This document shows, one piece after another, positions 54,576-64,000 of a DNA stretch of 64,000 nucleotides. The notes below the pieces were generated by a model. The model made no database searches. It was not told where the DNA came from and was given only the letters and a program-made list of their open reading frames with translations. The first letter of the stretch is position 1, and the number at the start of each line of letters is the position of its first letter. The DNA is from Bos javanicus (lineage: Eukaryota > Chordata > Mammalia > Artiodactyla > Bovidae): contig NC_083878.1 in assembly GCF_032452875.1 (NCBI RefSeq), positions 55,682,878-55,746,877 on the forward strand, written 5' to 3'. Made by a program: the position numbers and the translations under genes.

Positions 54576-55149
54576 CAAACTCTAGATATAGTTTAAAAGT
54601 AGAGCCCACAGAATATGAAGACAGAAGGCATGTATGGTATTTGAGAGAAGAGTGGACTGTAACTCCAAATATGGTCTGAGAAATTGGAACTGAAATACAG
54701 AAAACTGGGGAAGAGCAGGTTTGGGAGGAAAATCAGGATTTTGGTTTAGAACACATTAAGTTGAGATGTGTAGGATCCTCTCAACAGAGTCATCCAGTAG
54801 AGAGATATTTGAGCCTATGGTTCTGAGGAGAGATACAAGTCAATGATAAAAATACGAGAGCTGCTTATGGAGCCACTGATCAAATCAATTACCTGGGGAG
54901 TGAGTTATAAGTAGAGAAGCATGTATGGGCCTGAGTGTGCCCTTAGACATTTGAACAAGCCTGTAGAATATAAACATTTGGCACATAAAACTAGCTCAGA
55001 TTTTGGTTTGGGTTAAGTGTATTTTCCTTAGGCTGAGCCACTGTTGGGGACAGGGTTCAGCAGATGTAGGTAATGTTGTCAGTCAGCAGGTACACTGCTT
55101 GCTAAAAGTCATTCCTCTCCACGTAAACTCTGATCTAGTCCATTCACAT

Positions 55150-56390
55150 CAACAGTATGTGAACCGAGAACTTCCAGATGTTCAAGCTGCATTTAGAAAA
55201 GGCAGGGGAACTAGAGATCATATTGCCAACATTCACTGGATCATAGAAAAAGCAAGAGAATTCGAAAAAATATCTACTTCTGCTTCACTGATTATGCTAA
55301 AGCCTTTGACCGTGTGGATCACCACAAACTGCAGAAAATTCTTAAAGAGATGGGAATACCAGATCACCTTACCTGCCTCCCGAGAAATACAGATTTCTCG
55401 GGAGGCAGGAAAAGAGGGAGGAAAAGAAGCAACAGTTAGACCAGACATAAAACAACAGACTGAGTCTAAGTTGGGGAAGGAGTACATCAAGGCTGTATAT
55501 TGTCACCCTGCTTATTTAACTTATATGCAGAGTACATCATGCAAAATGCTAGGCTGGATGATGCACAAGCTGGAATCACGATTGCCGGGATAAATATCAA
55601 TAACCTCAGCTATGCAGATGACACCACCCTTATGACAGAAAGTGAAGAAGAACTAAAAAGCCTCTTGATGAAGGTGAAAGAGGAGAGTGAAAACTCTGGC
55701 TTAAAACTCAACATTCAAAAACCAAAAATGACGGCATCCAGTCCCATCACTTCATGGCAAAAAGATGGGGAAAACAATGGAAAGAGTGACAGACTTTATT
55801 TTTTGGACTCCAAAATCACTGCAGATGGTGACTGCAGCCATGAAGTTAAAAGATGCTTGCTCTGTGGAAGAAAAGCTATGACAAACCTAGACAGCATATT
55901 AAAAAGCAGAGACATTACTTTGCCAACAAAGATAGTCAGAGCTATGGTTTTCTAGTAGTCATGTATGGGATGTGAGATTTGGACCATAAAGAAAGCTGAG
56001 CGCCAAAGAATTGACCTTTTGAACTGTGGTATTTATTGGAGAAGACTCTTGAGAGTCCCTTGGACTGCAAGGAAATCAAACCAATCAATCCTAAAGGAAA
56101 TCAGTTCTGAATATTCATTGGAAGGACTGATGCTGAAGCTGAAGCTCCAATACTTTGGCCACCTGATGTGAACAGCCAATTCCTTAGAAAAGATGCTGAT
56201 GCTGGGAAAAGATTGAAAGCAGAAGGAGAAAGGGACAACAGAGGATGAGATGGTTGGATGGCATCACCAACTCAATGGACATGAGTTTGAGCATGCTCTG
56301 GAAGTTAGTGATGGACAGGGAAGCCTGATGTACTGCAGTCCATGGGGTCACAAAGAGTCAGACATGACTGACTGAACTGAACTGAATACA
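55150..56390 (+). mobile_element. BovB (RTE) LINE, 1.24 kb, 5' truncated
   Basis: Sense BovB from the middle of RT ('QQYVNRELPDVQAAF' from about 55,152) through the catalytic YADD (55,611-55,622) to the C-terminal region and the (ACTGA)n tail (56,370-56,387). A local rearrangement at 55,372-55,409 replaces the usual sequence with a perfect hairpin and shifts the protein. The 196-codon frame 55,003-55,593 and the 151-codon frame 55,500-55,955 are both BovB debris. The endonuclease domain and first half of RT are absent, so it is inactive. Confidence 0.95.
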
Positions 56391-57188
56391 TTTACTTATT
56401 TCAATATGTGCAGAAGAAAAAGTGAACTTCTGTATTAATTTAATCATAAAACTAAAAAACCAACAACATTATTAGAACTTTGAAACCTACGTTTCTCAGA
56501 GTAGCTGCCATTAAATGTGCAAAGGCTCAATAAATGTTGAATGAATAATTTCATATACAATTCAAGAATATTTAGTGACTATATATATCCATTTCACTAT
56601 GATCTGTGAAAGTTAAAGAATCATCCTTACAATTTAGTTGAGAGAATGAACTCATTATATTAAATGTATCTAGATAATCTTCCTCCTGTGTGTGTGAAAT
56701 TAAGTAGGGGCAGGAGATATATGTTCTTACCTGGGAAAGTGCCCTATCTCTTGAGACTGTATTCACAAAATCTCAAGTAAGACTGAATTGTTGTAAGGTT
56801 GAAGGTAGAAATCATGCTTTCCTGTGGTGACCACATTATCTCCAAGGATGTCTGAGTTCCATGTCCATCTCTGTTTATGAGTTGGAAAGCAAGGGGCTTG
56901 GCCAAGGTGAATGGGGAAATGTGAGGCTTTTTTAAAAGATCCCTTTGTGAATACTTCATTTTGGAAAAGTTCTTTGTTTTCTTCCTTGTACTATTTATTG
57001 TTCTCCCATAGAGATTGTTTGATTCACTCAGCTTAAAAAGAACAAAAAAAAAACCAATTTAAATCAACAACAACAAAGTATGCCCATTGCGGGCAGGGAA
57101 AGAAGTAAAGAGTAGAGGGGGATGTGAGAGGAGTGAAGTCCTAGGGACAAGCACAGTAGGGGCAGAGATCATCAAATTAAACAAGTAA
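56391..57188. other. Unassigned sequence
   Basis: About 0.8 kb, AT-rich with an A-run at 57,045-57,053; nothing recognised. Confidence 0.4.
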
Positions 57189-57199
57189 ACATTGTAATA

Positions 57200-57406
57200 T
57201 GCTTAGTCACTCAGTTGTGTCCAACTCTTTGCAACCACATGGACTATAGCCCACCAGGCTCCTCTGTTCATAGGGTTCTCCAGGCAAGAATACTAGAGTG
57301 GGTTGCCATGACCTCCTCAAGGGGATCTTCCCAACCCAGGGATTGATCCCAGGTCTCCCACATTGAAGACAGATTATTTACTGTCTGAGTCACCAGGGAA
57401 GCCCAG
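57200..57406 (-). mobile_element. Bov-tA SINE
   Basis: Reverse copy with an 11 bp perfect target duplication ACATTGTAATA (57,189-57,199 and 57,407-57,417). Confidence 0.96.
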
Positions 57407-57512
57407 ACATTGTAATAGGCAGGCCAATATGTATGGTTATAGCTGTAGACAGCATACCTTTAGTGGTTATAGTAACAAAAGCAGCGGAAAGCAAAGGTTA
57501 CTACAGCTATAA

Positions 57513-57870
57513 CAATACATAATGGCCTGCCTTGGGGAACCCTACCCCTCTGCTTGAATGTTAAACTAAAGTGCTTTTTTTTAGCTCACAGGGAGACTTT
57601 CTAACCCTGCCCACCTGTGAATGGACACCACAAGAAAGAAGAAATTAACACATCCCTTGGCCAAGGCTGAGGCTGACCAAAGCAGGAGATGTTTTGCAAG
57701 ACTTAACGGCAATTTTACTTTACATCTTCACCCCCACTCTGTTCTATGAAAGAAACTAGCATCCAGCTCACCTTTCTGCATAAAATCATTATTCTTTGCC
57801 TCAACAACACATTGCCCAATTCACTGGCTCGCTGTGTAACTTGGACCGAGCTTGGACTCAGTAACAACAT
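57513..57870 (+). mobile_element. LTR-like repeat, copy B
   Basis: Relative of 46,505-46,717, extended on the right by 'ctatgaaagaaactagcatc', 'tctgcataaaatcattattc' and a U5-like 'tggaccgagcttggactcag'. Family not named; no internal retroviral region beside it. Confidence 0.6.
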
Positions 57871-58095
57871 GATATCAGTGAAATTTAGGAGGTGAGAGGG
57901 AAAGACACTCTTTATACTCTGGAAGTTCTGTAGAGTTTAACATAAGGAATGTCATAAAATCACAAGCTTTTGTGTGATGAATTGACAAGAAAAAATTCCC
58001 AGAAGTGTTCAGAAGAGAGAAAAAAAAATACAGTGAGGGAGTTGAAGAGGCGTTTCTAGAAAAGGTGAATCTAAGAGGGATGGTGCAGTTAACTG
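57871..58095. other. Unassigned sequence
   Basis: Short unassigned stretch between LTR-like and BovB sequence. Confidence 0.4.
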
Positions 58096-58097
58096 TT

Positions 58098-58236
58098 GTT
58101 TGTGTTCAACCACTCAGTCATGTCTGACTCTGCGACCCCATGGACTGCAGCACATCAGGCTTCACTGTGTTTCACTATCTTCCAGAGTTTGCTCAAATTC
58201 ACGTCCATTGAGTTGATGATGCTATCAGTCAGACAC
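58098..58236 (-). mobile_element. BovB 3' end, truncated
   Basis: Reverse: 'caaccactcagtcatgtctg', 'ctgcagcacatcaggcttca' and 'cgtccattgagttgatgatg'. Confidence 0.88.
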
Positions 58237-58239
58237 CCT

Positions 58240-59055
58240 AGTAGAGATTTCACTTCTGCTGGCTGGATGCAACAGAAAAAGGCCTCTTCCTGGAAGAGCA
58301 TGGTTAATAATTTTCTGCAATTGGCTGAGTCACAAATGTCACATGACTAAATCTAATTAACTAGAAAGCTCCATGAACCTCAGATTTTGGCCCTGGCCAT
58401 CCTCCTTTTGCACAGATTTCCAGCTCCTGGCTATCCAGCAGCTTCCCTAAGCTCCTCCTCTTTTTCCCATCAATGGTCACCAGGGTGCAAAGGACCCTAA
58501 AACGTGAAGATTAAATATTTTCAAGAGAAAACTCTGGTTGACAGCTGACTTGAAATAAAAAATGACCGATCACAACAGCAGACAACTAGGGGAATTAATT
58601 TAAAAAGAAGGAGGGGAACTGGTAGGAGAAAAAATCAAGACAAACCCTGTGAAGATTAGAGGCAGAAGGAAACATACCCAAGGTATGAAAGAGGTGAGGT
58701 GGGCTGAGTGAAGAGGGAGGACAAAGCCAGGTTGGCAAAAACTAAAAGCAGTTGCTTGTAGACCACCAATGCCTTCCTTTCCTTTCTTGTAAATGAATTT
58801 GCATTCTTTTTCCTGCAGGCCCCAGACTTGTAGGTAGCTGGGCTTTAGCTGCTCAACAGCTGCTACATTGTACCCTAGAGGCAACTGCTTTCACTGCCAG
58901 GCAAACTAATTCTTATGTAGAGATTGAACAATTAAGTACTTAGGTGTTCTGCCCTTGAAGGAAGATAGCAGATGTCACCACAACATTCGTGGGGGGAAAA
59001 GAAGAAATTTCTCTTCTGCAAATTTAAATGAAAACCTTGGAGCTGATTTTCCTTT
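58240..59055. other. Unassigned sequence
   Basis: About 0.8 kb, less AT-rich than its surroundings. The 94-codon minus frame (58,600-58,884) has no recognised domain. Confidence 0.4.
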
Positions 59056-59059
59056 AAAG

Positions 59060-59207
59060 GAATACTTCTATGTGGAATCTTAAAAAAAAAAAGTACAAAA
59101 GAACTTATTTACAAAACAGAAATAGACTCACAGACATAGAAAACAAACATACCCTTATCAAAGCGGGAAGGGTAAATTAAGAGTTGGGGTTTAAAATATA
59201 CACAACA
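59060..59207 (+). mobile_element. L1 3' UTR, left part
   Basis: 'cttctatgtggaatcttaaa', 'gaacttatttacaaaacaga' and 'gactcacagacatagaaaac'. The same L1 resumes at about 59,930 after an LTR and a SINE. Confidence 0.82.
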
Positions 59208-59209
59208 TT

Positions 59210-59518
59210 AACAGGGACAGAATAAGGGGACAAAGTAGGTGATTAAACAGTTAATCCCACTAGGGAATCTTAAGTAGAGAGAAAAGTATGGAATACCTTG
59301 CAAATTAATGATCACTTAAAAAAGCAAGCTTGCTTAGCAACAAAACAGTGCAGCAGCTCAGGCCATGACCCCAAGCAATGAAACAATGGTGGAATAAGAC
59401 CTACATCCTGCCCACTTAAGTCAGCAAGTTAAATGATACTTGAGAGAGGCTTCTTCTGCATAAAATAAGAGCAGAAATTAAGGGAAAAGATGACAATATA
59501 CTGAAACCTGAAAAGATG

Positions 59519-59567
<49 letters not shown>

Positions 59568-59765
59568 TGCCTTTTTGTTCATTTCCATTGCACCTTGACA
59601 GTCCTGTTGGCCCATAGAAGGTCAAAAACTACCCCAAGACATGTAGGAGGAGTTAATGTCTCTCACAAGCACTCTAAATAGTACTAATAAACTCTTTCCT
59701 TACCTGTAATTCTGCCTCTCATTAAGTTCTTTTTGTGCCAAGACAGAAAAACTTATGCTTTACTA
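59210..59765 (+). mobile_element. LTR-like element inside L1
   Basis: About 550 bp that interrupts an L1. It has 'gcttgcttagcaacaaaaca' near its 5' part and an AATAAA (about 59,688) followed by 'ctctttccttacctgtaatt' and 'cattaagttctttttgtgcc', as in R-U5. A (TA)n tract (59,519-59,559) lies inside. No internal region, so probably a solo LTR. Exact ends not determined. Confidence 0.62.
59519..59559 (+). repeat. (AT)n microsatellite
   Basis: About 20 AT units followed by a short ACACAC run, within the LTR-like element. Confidence 0.95.
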
Positions 59766-59777
59766 AGAACCAAAATC

Positions 59778-59905
59778 TGGAGGAGAAAATGGCAACCCAC
59801 TCCAGTATTCTTGCCTGGAGAATCCCATGGACAGAAGGCTGGTGGGCTATGGTCCATGGGGTCGCAAAGGGTCAGACACAACTGAAGTGACAAATACATT
59901 GTATT
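59778..59905 (+). mobile_element. BovA monomer
   Basis: A single BovA unit without the tRNA head: 'ggaggagaaaatggcaaccc' to 'acacaactgaagtgac'. Confidence 0.88.
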
Positions 59906-59929
59906 TGTACCCAAATACATTCTGCATTT

Positions 59930-60178
59930 TCACTACTATATAATAGATAACCAACAGGGCCCTACTCTATACCACAGGGAACTATATTCAATATCTTGTA
60001 ATTACCTATAATGGAAGAGAAGCTGAAAAAGAATAAATTTGTATATATATATTTTATATAAAACTTTGTGGAAAGCTAATTCCTTTTATTATTTCATACA
60101 TAACTGAATCACACTGCTGTACACCTGAAACTAACACAACATTGTAAATGAGTTGTATTTTAGTAAAACTTAAAAAAC
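59930..60178 (+). mobile_element. L1 3' UTR, right part
   Basis: 'actactatataatagataac', 'ccacagggaactatattcaa', 'cactgctgtacacctgaaac' and 'caacattgtaaatgagttgt'; then an A-rich tail. Confidence 0.85.
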
Positions 60179-61765
60179 AAAGGAGGGCAGGCAACAGCAC
60201 ATTCAGTTAGATAATCTCTTTTAAAGGCCACTTGTTAATTTTCATTATATACATAAAACTAATCATATTTTAAATATATCCTAAGAAAATTTAGATATTT
60301 GCCAAGCAACTAAGGCTGAATACTAACTTGATTCTGCTAAATGAGACAATAATTCATTCTTTCACTTTAAGCACAATAAATGCATGTACAAAAGTGAAAG
60401 ACCAAAGAAAGATGTTTTCTTCTAAACTAGAGGAGCTTTAAAAAGCAAAGGGATTTGGTGGCATAATTCTGATTATTTTTAGATTCCCATTCAAATACCT
60501 CAGAGTAACCAATAAAGAGAAGAAAGTCTTTTTTCATTATTGTACAGTTTATATTATTTACACTATGTCCTCCAATTCCTCTGGATATCAGACATTTGGG
60601 TATGTAAAATTTCAGACTGAATAGTGCCTGTTTTACCCTACCTGTAGACATTTTAGAACCTTTATTTATTATGTGTATACATGCATACACACACACACAT
60701 TTTGAAAAATTACAATCAGTCATGCATATATTTATCCAAATTTCCTTAAATTTGAACTGTCTAGAAAGCTACTTCCTTTTATTCTTTCTTTGCTCAATTA
60801 AAATTTAGATACATTTAAGCAAGTATCAGATATTAACCTTCCAAAATATGAAATATAAAAATCAATTACATTGTATTTAAGAAACTATTAATTAGTGTCA
60901 CCACATAAGAGCATGTCTTAAATTGCTTTTGACATATGTGATGTAATCTAAGGTTTCTTGGACATTCCTTATATTTTTCTCTTTTAAAAACTGTTTTCGT
61001 AAGCCAGCACTAGAAAAAGAAAAGAAAATACTATCTTTAAATCCTCTTCCTGGAGGTGCCTGAAACTGTACATTGGACATTTTATTATAGGGATACATAT
61101 ATACCTATAATAAATAGCTATAATAACATAGGTATATAAAATATACCCATGATAATACATAGTATATTCATATATATATGAATAAAATTTCAATTAAATG
61201 TGTGAAAGGATAAGTTGTATGAATTTTATGAAGCAAAAAGATACTTCCTGAGTAAACAGTAAGTGCAGAAATCTAAAATAATTCATAATAGACAAAAAGA
61301 CATAATTGTCTTTCTACCTAAATCTAGAGAAGGGATTAGTTGGGACTGTCTTACCTCCTTAGGCCACTTGGGAAACTAGACCACATCAGGATCCTTAACC
61401 TAGGTTCGAAAAATGAGAGTTCACAAGGAGTTCATAAAACCCTAAAACTATATGTGTGGGTGTATGTGGTGTCTCTGCATAATTATGTATTTGATAGGAA
61501 GAGAGTCTTTAGTTTTTAATCAGACTTCAGAGACATGTGTGTTCCCCATATGAGTTTAAAAACTGAGCTAGAAGATTTCCAAGATTCTCAGAAACCATCT
61601 AAGTTTTATCAGATCAGGAGTGAAATGAACATCAGGTAAACATGAACTTTGAAGTTCAACATTCACTGCTCCTCTCTGAATGACTATCATCTGGTAATTT
61701 CCCACCCTGAACAATCCATCCATGGCGTTCATGGGTAACATGGAGACATCAGGAGAGCGAAAAAG
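60179..61765. other. Unassigned AT-rich sequence
   Basis: About 1.6 kb, one of the largest repeat-poor stretches. No repeat family, exon or RNA gene recognised. Confidence 0.45.
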
Positions 61766-61957
61766 CGAAAGTTGCTTAGCCGTGTCCGACTCTTTGTGAC
61801 CCCATGGACTACACAGTCTATGGAATTCTCTCCAGGCCAGAATACTGGAGTGAGTAGCCGTTCCCTTCTCCAGGGGATCTTCCCAACCCAGGAATCAAAC
61901 CCAGGTATCCCACATTGCAGGCAGATTCTTTACCAGATAAGCCACCAGAGAAGCCCA
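61766..61957 (-). mobile_element. Bov-tA SINE
   Basis: Reverse copy, 'gaaagttgcttagccgtgtc' to the head 'agccaccagagaagccca'. Confidence 0.93.
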
Positions 61958-62111
61958 TTTTTCTCACCACACACCAACACACACACAAAGTGGGTAACTT
62001 GCCATTCTAAATGCCTAGCTTGGCACATCAGCCTGCCCTTGGCTAGAATAAAGTGCTTTTCTAACCAAGGGAATGGCTCTAATTTTAGGTGCAACCCATT
62101 AAAGGACCCTT

Positions 62112-62645
62112 GCTCCTTAGAAGAAAAGCTATGACAAACCAAGATGGCGTATTAAATAGCAGAAATATTACTTTGCCAACAAAGGTCCGTATAGTCAAAG
62201 CTATGGTTTTTCCAGTAGTCATGTATGAATGTGAGAGTTGGACCATAAAGAAAGCTGAGAAATGAAGAATTGATGTTTTTGAACTGTGGTGTTGGAAAAG
62301 ACTCTTGGGAGTCCCTTGGAATTCAAGAAGATCAAACCAGTCAAACCTAAATGGAATTAATACTGAATGTTCATTGGAAGGACTGATGATGAGGCTGAAG
62401 CTTGAATACTTTGGCCACTTGATGCAAAGACTTGACTCATTAGAAAAGACCTTGATGCTGGGAAAGACTGAAGGCAGGAGGAGAAGGGGACAACAGAGGA
62501 CGAGATGGTTTGATGGCATCATGGGCTCAATAGCCATGAGTTTGAGCAAGCTCCAGGAGATGGTGAAAGACAGGAAAACCTGGTGTGCTGCAGTCCATGG
62601 GGCCATAAAGAGTCAGACAGGACTGAGCGACTAAACAACAACAAC
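62112..62645 (+). mobile_element. BovB 3' part
   Basis: Sense BovB C-terminal end: 'gaagaaaagctatgacaaac', 'tttccagtagtcatgtatga' and 'gaaggcaggaggagaagggg', to the (AAC)n tail. A 109-codon frame (62,305-62,634) is BovB debris. Confidence 0.94.
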
Positions 62646-62647
62646 TT

Positions 62648-62740
62648 AAGACAAGAGTTGGCAAACAATATCCCATGGGCTTAATCCTGCCTGCCCCTTG
62701 TTTTTATAGTGCTTACAAGCTAAAAATGGTTTTTATCTTT
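62648..62740 (+). mobile_element. hAT-type DNA transposon scrap, probable
   Basis: 'agagttggcaaacaatatcc' and 'tgcctgccccttgtttttat' fit the end of a common mammalian hAT-derived family (the 'gttggcaaactatggccc' terminus). Short and diverged. Confidence 0.5.
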
Positions 62741-63260
62741 TAAAATACTTGTTGTCTTAAATATATATACATAATAGATTTGATTTTCCCTTTCAGGCAA
62801 CAAACCTTAAATTATTTCTTGCTCTTCATAGAAAAACAAGTTTGCTTACATTTCGTCCAAAAAAACAAATGTCACAGTGAGACAGACATAAAAGAAAATA
62901 AATTTCATTTAATCTGATTTATCAATGTGGATTGCAAGCATCTTAAATACAATATATATATATATATATATAGATACATAATATATCTCAAAATATTAAG
63001 AATATCCATACATTATTCATATTTATTACGATGAAATTATTTCCTCCAGGAGTTCAAGAATGTTTCAATATCAGAATCTTCAGGAATATAGTTAACATAT
63101 TGAGAGGTTAAAAGAGAAAAACTAGAAGCATGAAGGAAAAGCACGTAAGGATATAATGGAATACAAAACTGTCATGACTGAGGCTGTACTGGAAACAATG
63201 AGACACCACTGTTTGATTCAGACAGATCTAGTCCAACAGGTCACATCATTTGTTTTCTGT
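62741..63260. other. Unassigned sequence with a (TA)n run
   Basis: A (TA)n microsatellite at about 62,950-62,972; otherwise nothing recognised. Confidence 0.4.
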
Positions 63261-63261
63261 G

Positions 63262-63475
63262 TACATGTTCAATTGTGTCCGACTATTTGCAACCCCATGG
63301 GCTGTACCCCACCAGGATCCTCTCTGTCCATGGAATTCTCCAGGCAAGAATACTGGAGTTGGGTTGTCATTTCCTATTCTAGGGGATTTTCTTGACCCAG
63401 GGATCAAACTCACATATCTTGTATCTCCTGCATTGGCAGGCAGATTCTTTACCACTGTGCCACCTGGGAAGCACT
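63262..63475 (-). mobile_element. Bov-tA SINE
   Basis: Reverse copy, tail 'gtacatgttcaattgtgtcc' to the head 'gtgccacctgggaagcac'. Confidence 0.93.
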
Positions 63476-63839
63476 ATGTCATTTGGTTTATTTGAGCTTA
63501 AAAAAATAAAAATTGTCTCCTTTCATTCCTGTTCCTGGCAAAAGAAGCACCAAAACTGGTGGACTTTAGCTACCTGGACATTTCTTCCTTGCAAATATAT
63601 ACCCCGTCTTTGTTATCTTTCCACCAACTCATTTAGAGAAGTATTATGGAGAAATGAGGATGTCATTTTTTTCCCTCTTATAGGAAAAATCAGTTTGTCA
63701 TTAGATGTTTCATTAAATAAAATGTGCTCTGATTCCCATACTTCTTTCTGGGAAGGTGGGTCTTAATTCTATATCCTATGCTGACGCATCAAGTGTCCAG
63801 TACAGAGAATGACGCAACCTTGGTGCTGCACACACAACA
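63476..63839. other. Unassigned sequence
   Basis: About 0.36 kb. The 124-codon plus frame (63,392-63,766) starts inside the SINE and has no recognised domain. Confidence 0.4.
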
Positions 63840-64000
63840 GTGTCGTGGTGAAGTTAGTGGGCCTGGGAGCACACAGCCTGCCTCTGAATCTCTGTTCTAG
63901 TAATAATTAAAATGTCACCCTGCTGGTAAGTCACCCTGATCCTCAAAGCACCAGTTTTTTTTTCATTTAAAAATCAAGGATAATAATAATAATACACACA
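63840..64000 (+). mobile_element. MIR SINE, runs off the window
   Basis: 'gcctctgaatctctgttcta', 'ctggtaagtcaccctgatcc' and 'ttcatttaaaaatcaaggat', then 'aataataataatac'. Matches the MIR 5' half and core; truncated by the window end. Confidence 0.72.

Larger units (their letters stand above)
52960..54970 (-). mobile_element. L2 LINE, about 2 kb span, with nested insertions
   Basis: Antisense L2 from its 3' end 'catttattcaacaaatattc' (about 52,970) back through the coding region. Segments at 52,960-53,554, 54,133-54,240 ('aggaggccactgctgtgatc', 'gagagatgacagtgttggac') and 54,576-54,970 ('agagcaggtttgggaggaaa', 'acacattaagttgagatgtg', 'acctggggagtgagttataa') are collinear. They are separated by a CHR SINE, an L1 and a Bov-tA (53,555-54,132) and by an L1-like piece (54,245-54,575). 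Confidence 0.8.

Noticed and set aside
55003..55593. 196-codon open frame, longest in the window
   Set aside because: Starts in unrelated sequence and continues into damaged BovB RT, including the hairpin rearrangement.
62085..62606. 173-codon minus-strand frame
   Set aside because: Antisense of the BovB 3' region; other BovB copies give similar antisense frames.

Overview
This is ruminant nuclear DNA, probably from a bovid (cattle, sheep, goat or a close relative). The evidence is the repeat content: about thirty tRNA-headed Bov-tA SINEs, five dimeric BOV-A2 SINEs, a dozen BovB (RTE-type LINE) fragments, artiodactyl CHR-type SINEs and the ruminant L1 3' end. Species cannot be decided by reading alone. 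I found no functional protein-coding gene, no exon I can support and no intact RNA gene. Nearly every longer open frame lies inside a transposon or runs through SINE consensus sequence. The window looks intergenic or deep-intronic, and its content is a layered record of transposition.

Layout. 1-8.6 kb: single SINEs, old L2 fragments and a MIR. 8.65-11.5 kb: a MaLR/MLT1-like LTR split by a 2.4 kb antisense BovB that keeps a YADD reverse-transcriptase box and has a 7 bp target duplication. 11.5-14.3 kb: L2, then an old L1 ORF2 tract cut by younger L1 3' ends, a SINE and a BovB tail. 14.3-18.0 kb: mostly unassigned, with one BOV-A2.

18.0-28.7 kb is the most structured part. A decayed class I (gamma-like) endogenous retrovirus lies on the + strand in the order LTR, gag, protease, RT, RNase H, integrase. 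It is broken by stops, frameshifts and at least ten later insertions. One of these insertions is an L1 whose 3' UTR has grown into a 2.2 kb AT-rich minisatellite (22,080-24,237). No env or 3' LTR is recognisable.

28.7-35 kb holds a 5'-inverted L1 with a 16 bp target duplication, a longer L1 3' half, a BOV-A2 and a SINE split by BovB. 35-49 kb holds several LTR-type fragments (35.1, 38.6, 40.0, 44.0, 46.5 and 48.4 kb), a MER5-like DNA transposon, a SINE flanked by 86 bp direct repeats (41,188-41,568) and a second antisense BovB. 49-57 kb holds two L2 copies (one about 2 kb with nested insertions), an L1, a BOV-A2 and a sense BovB containing a perfect 17 bp hairpin. 57-64 kb holds LTR fragments, an L1 split by an LTR, more SINEs, a BovB tail, a hAT-like scrap and a terminal MIR.

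Nothing here forms a pathway. The connections are mechanistic: L1 or BovB machinery mobilised the SINEs, and the nesting gives an order of events (MIR, L2, MLT1 and the retrovirus first; old L1 next; BovB, Bov-tA and the young ruminant L1 last). Family names come from recognised sequence patterns, not a database search. Element edges are usually good to about 5-10 bases, and to less for ancient repeats.
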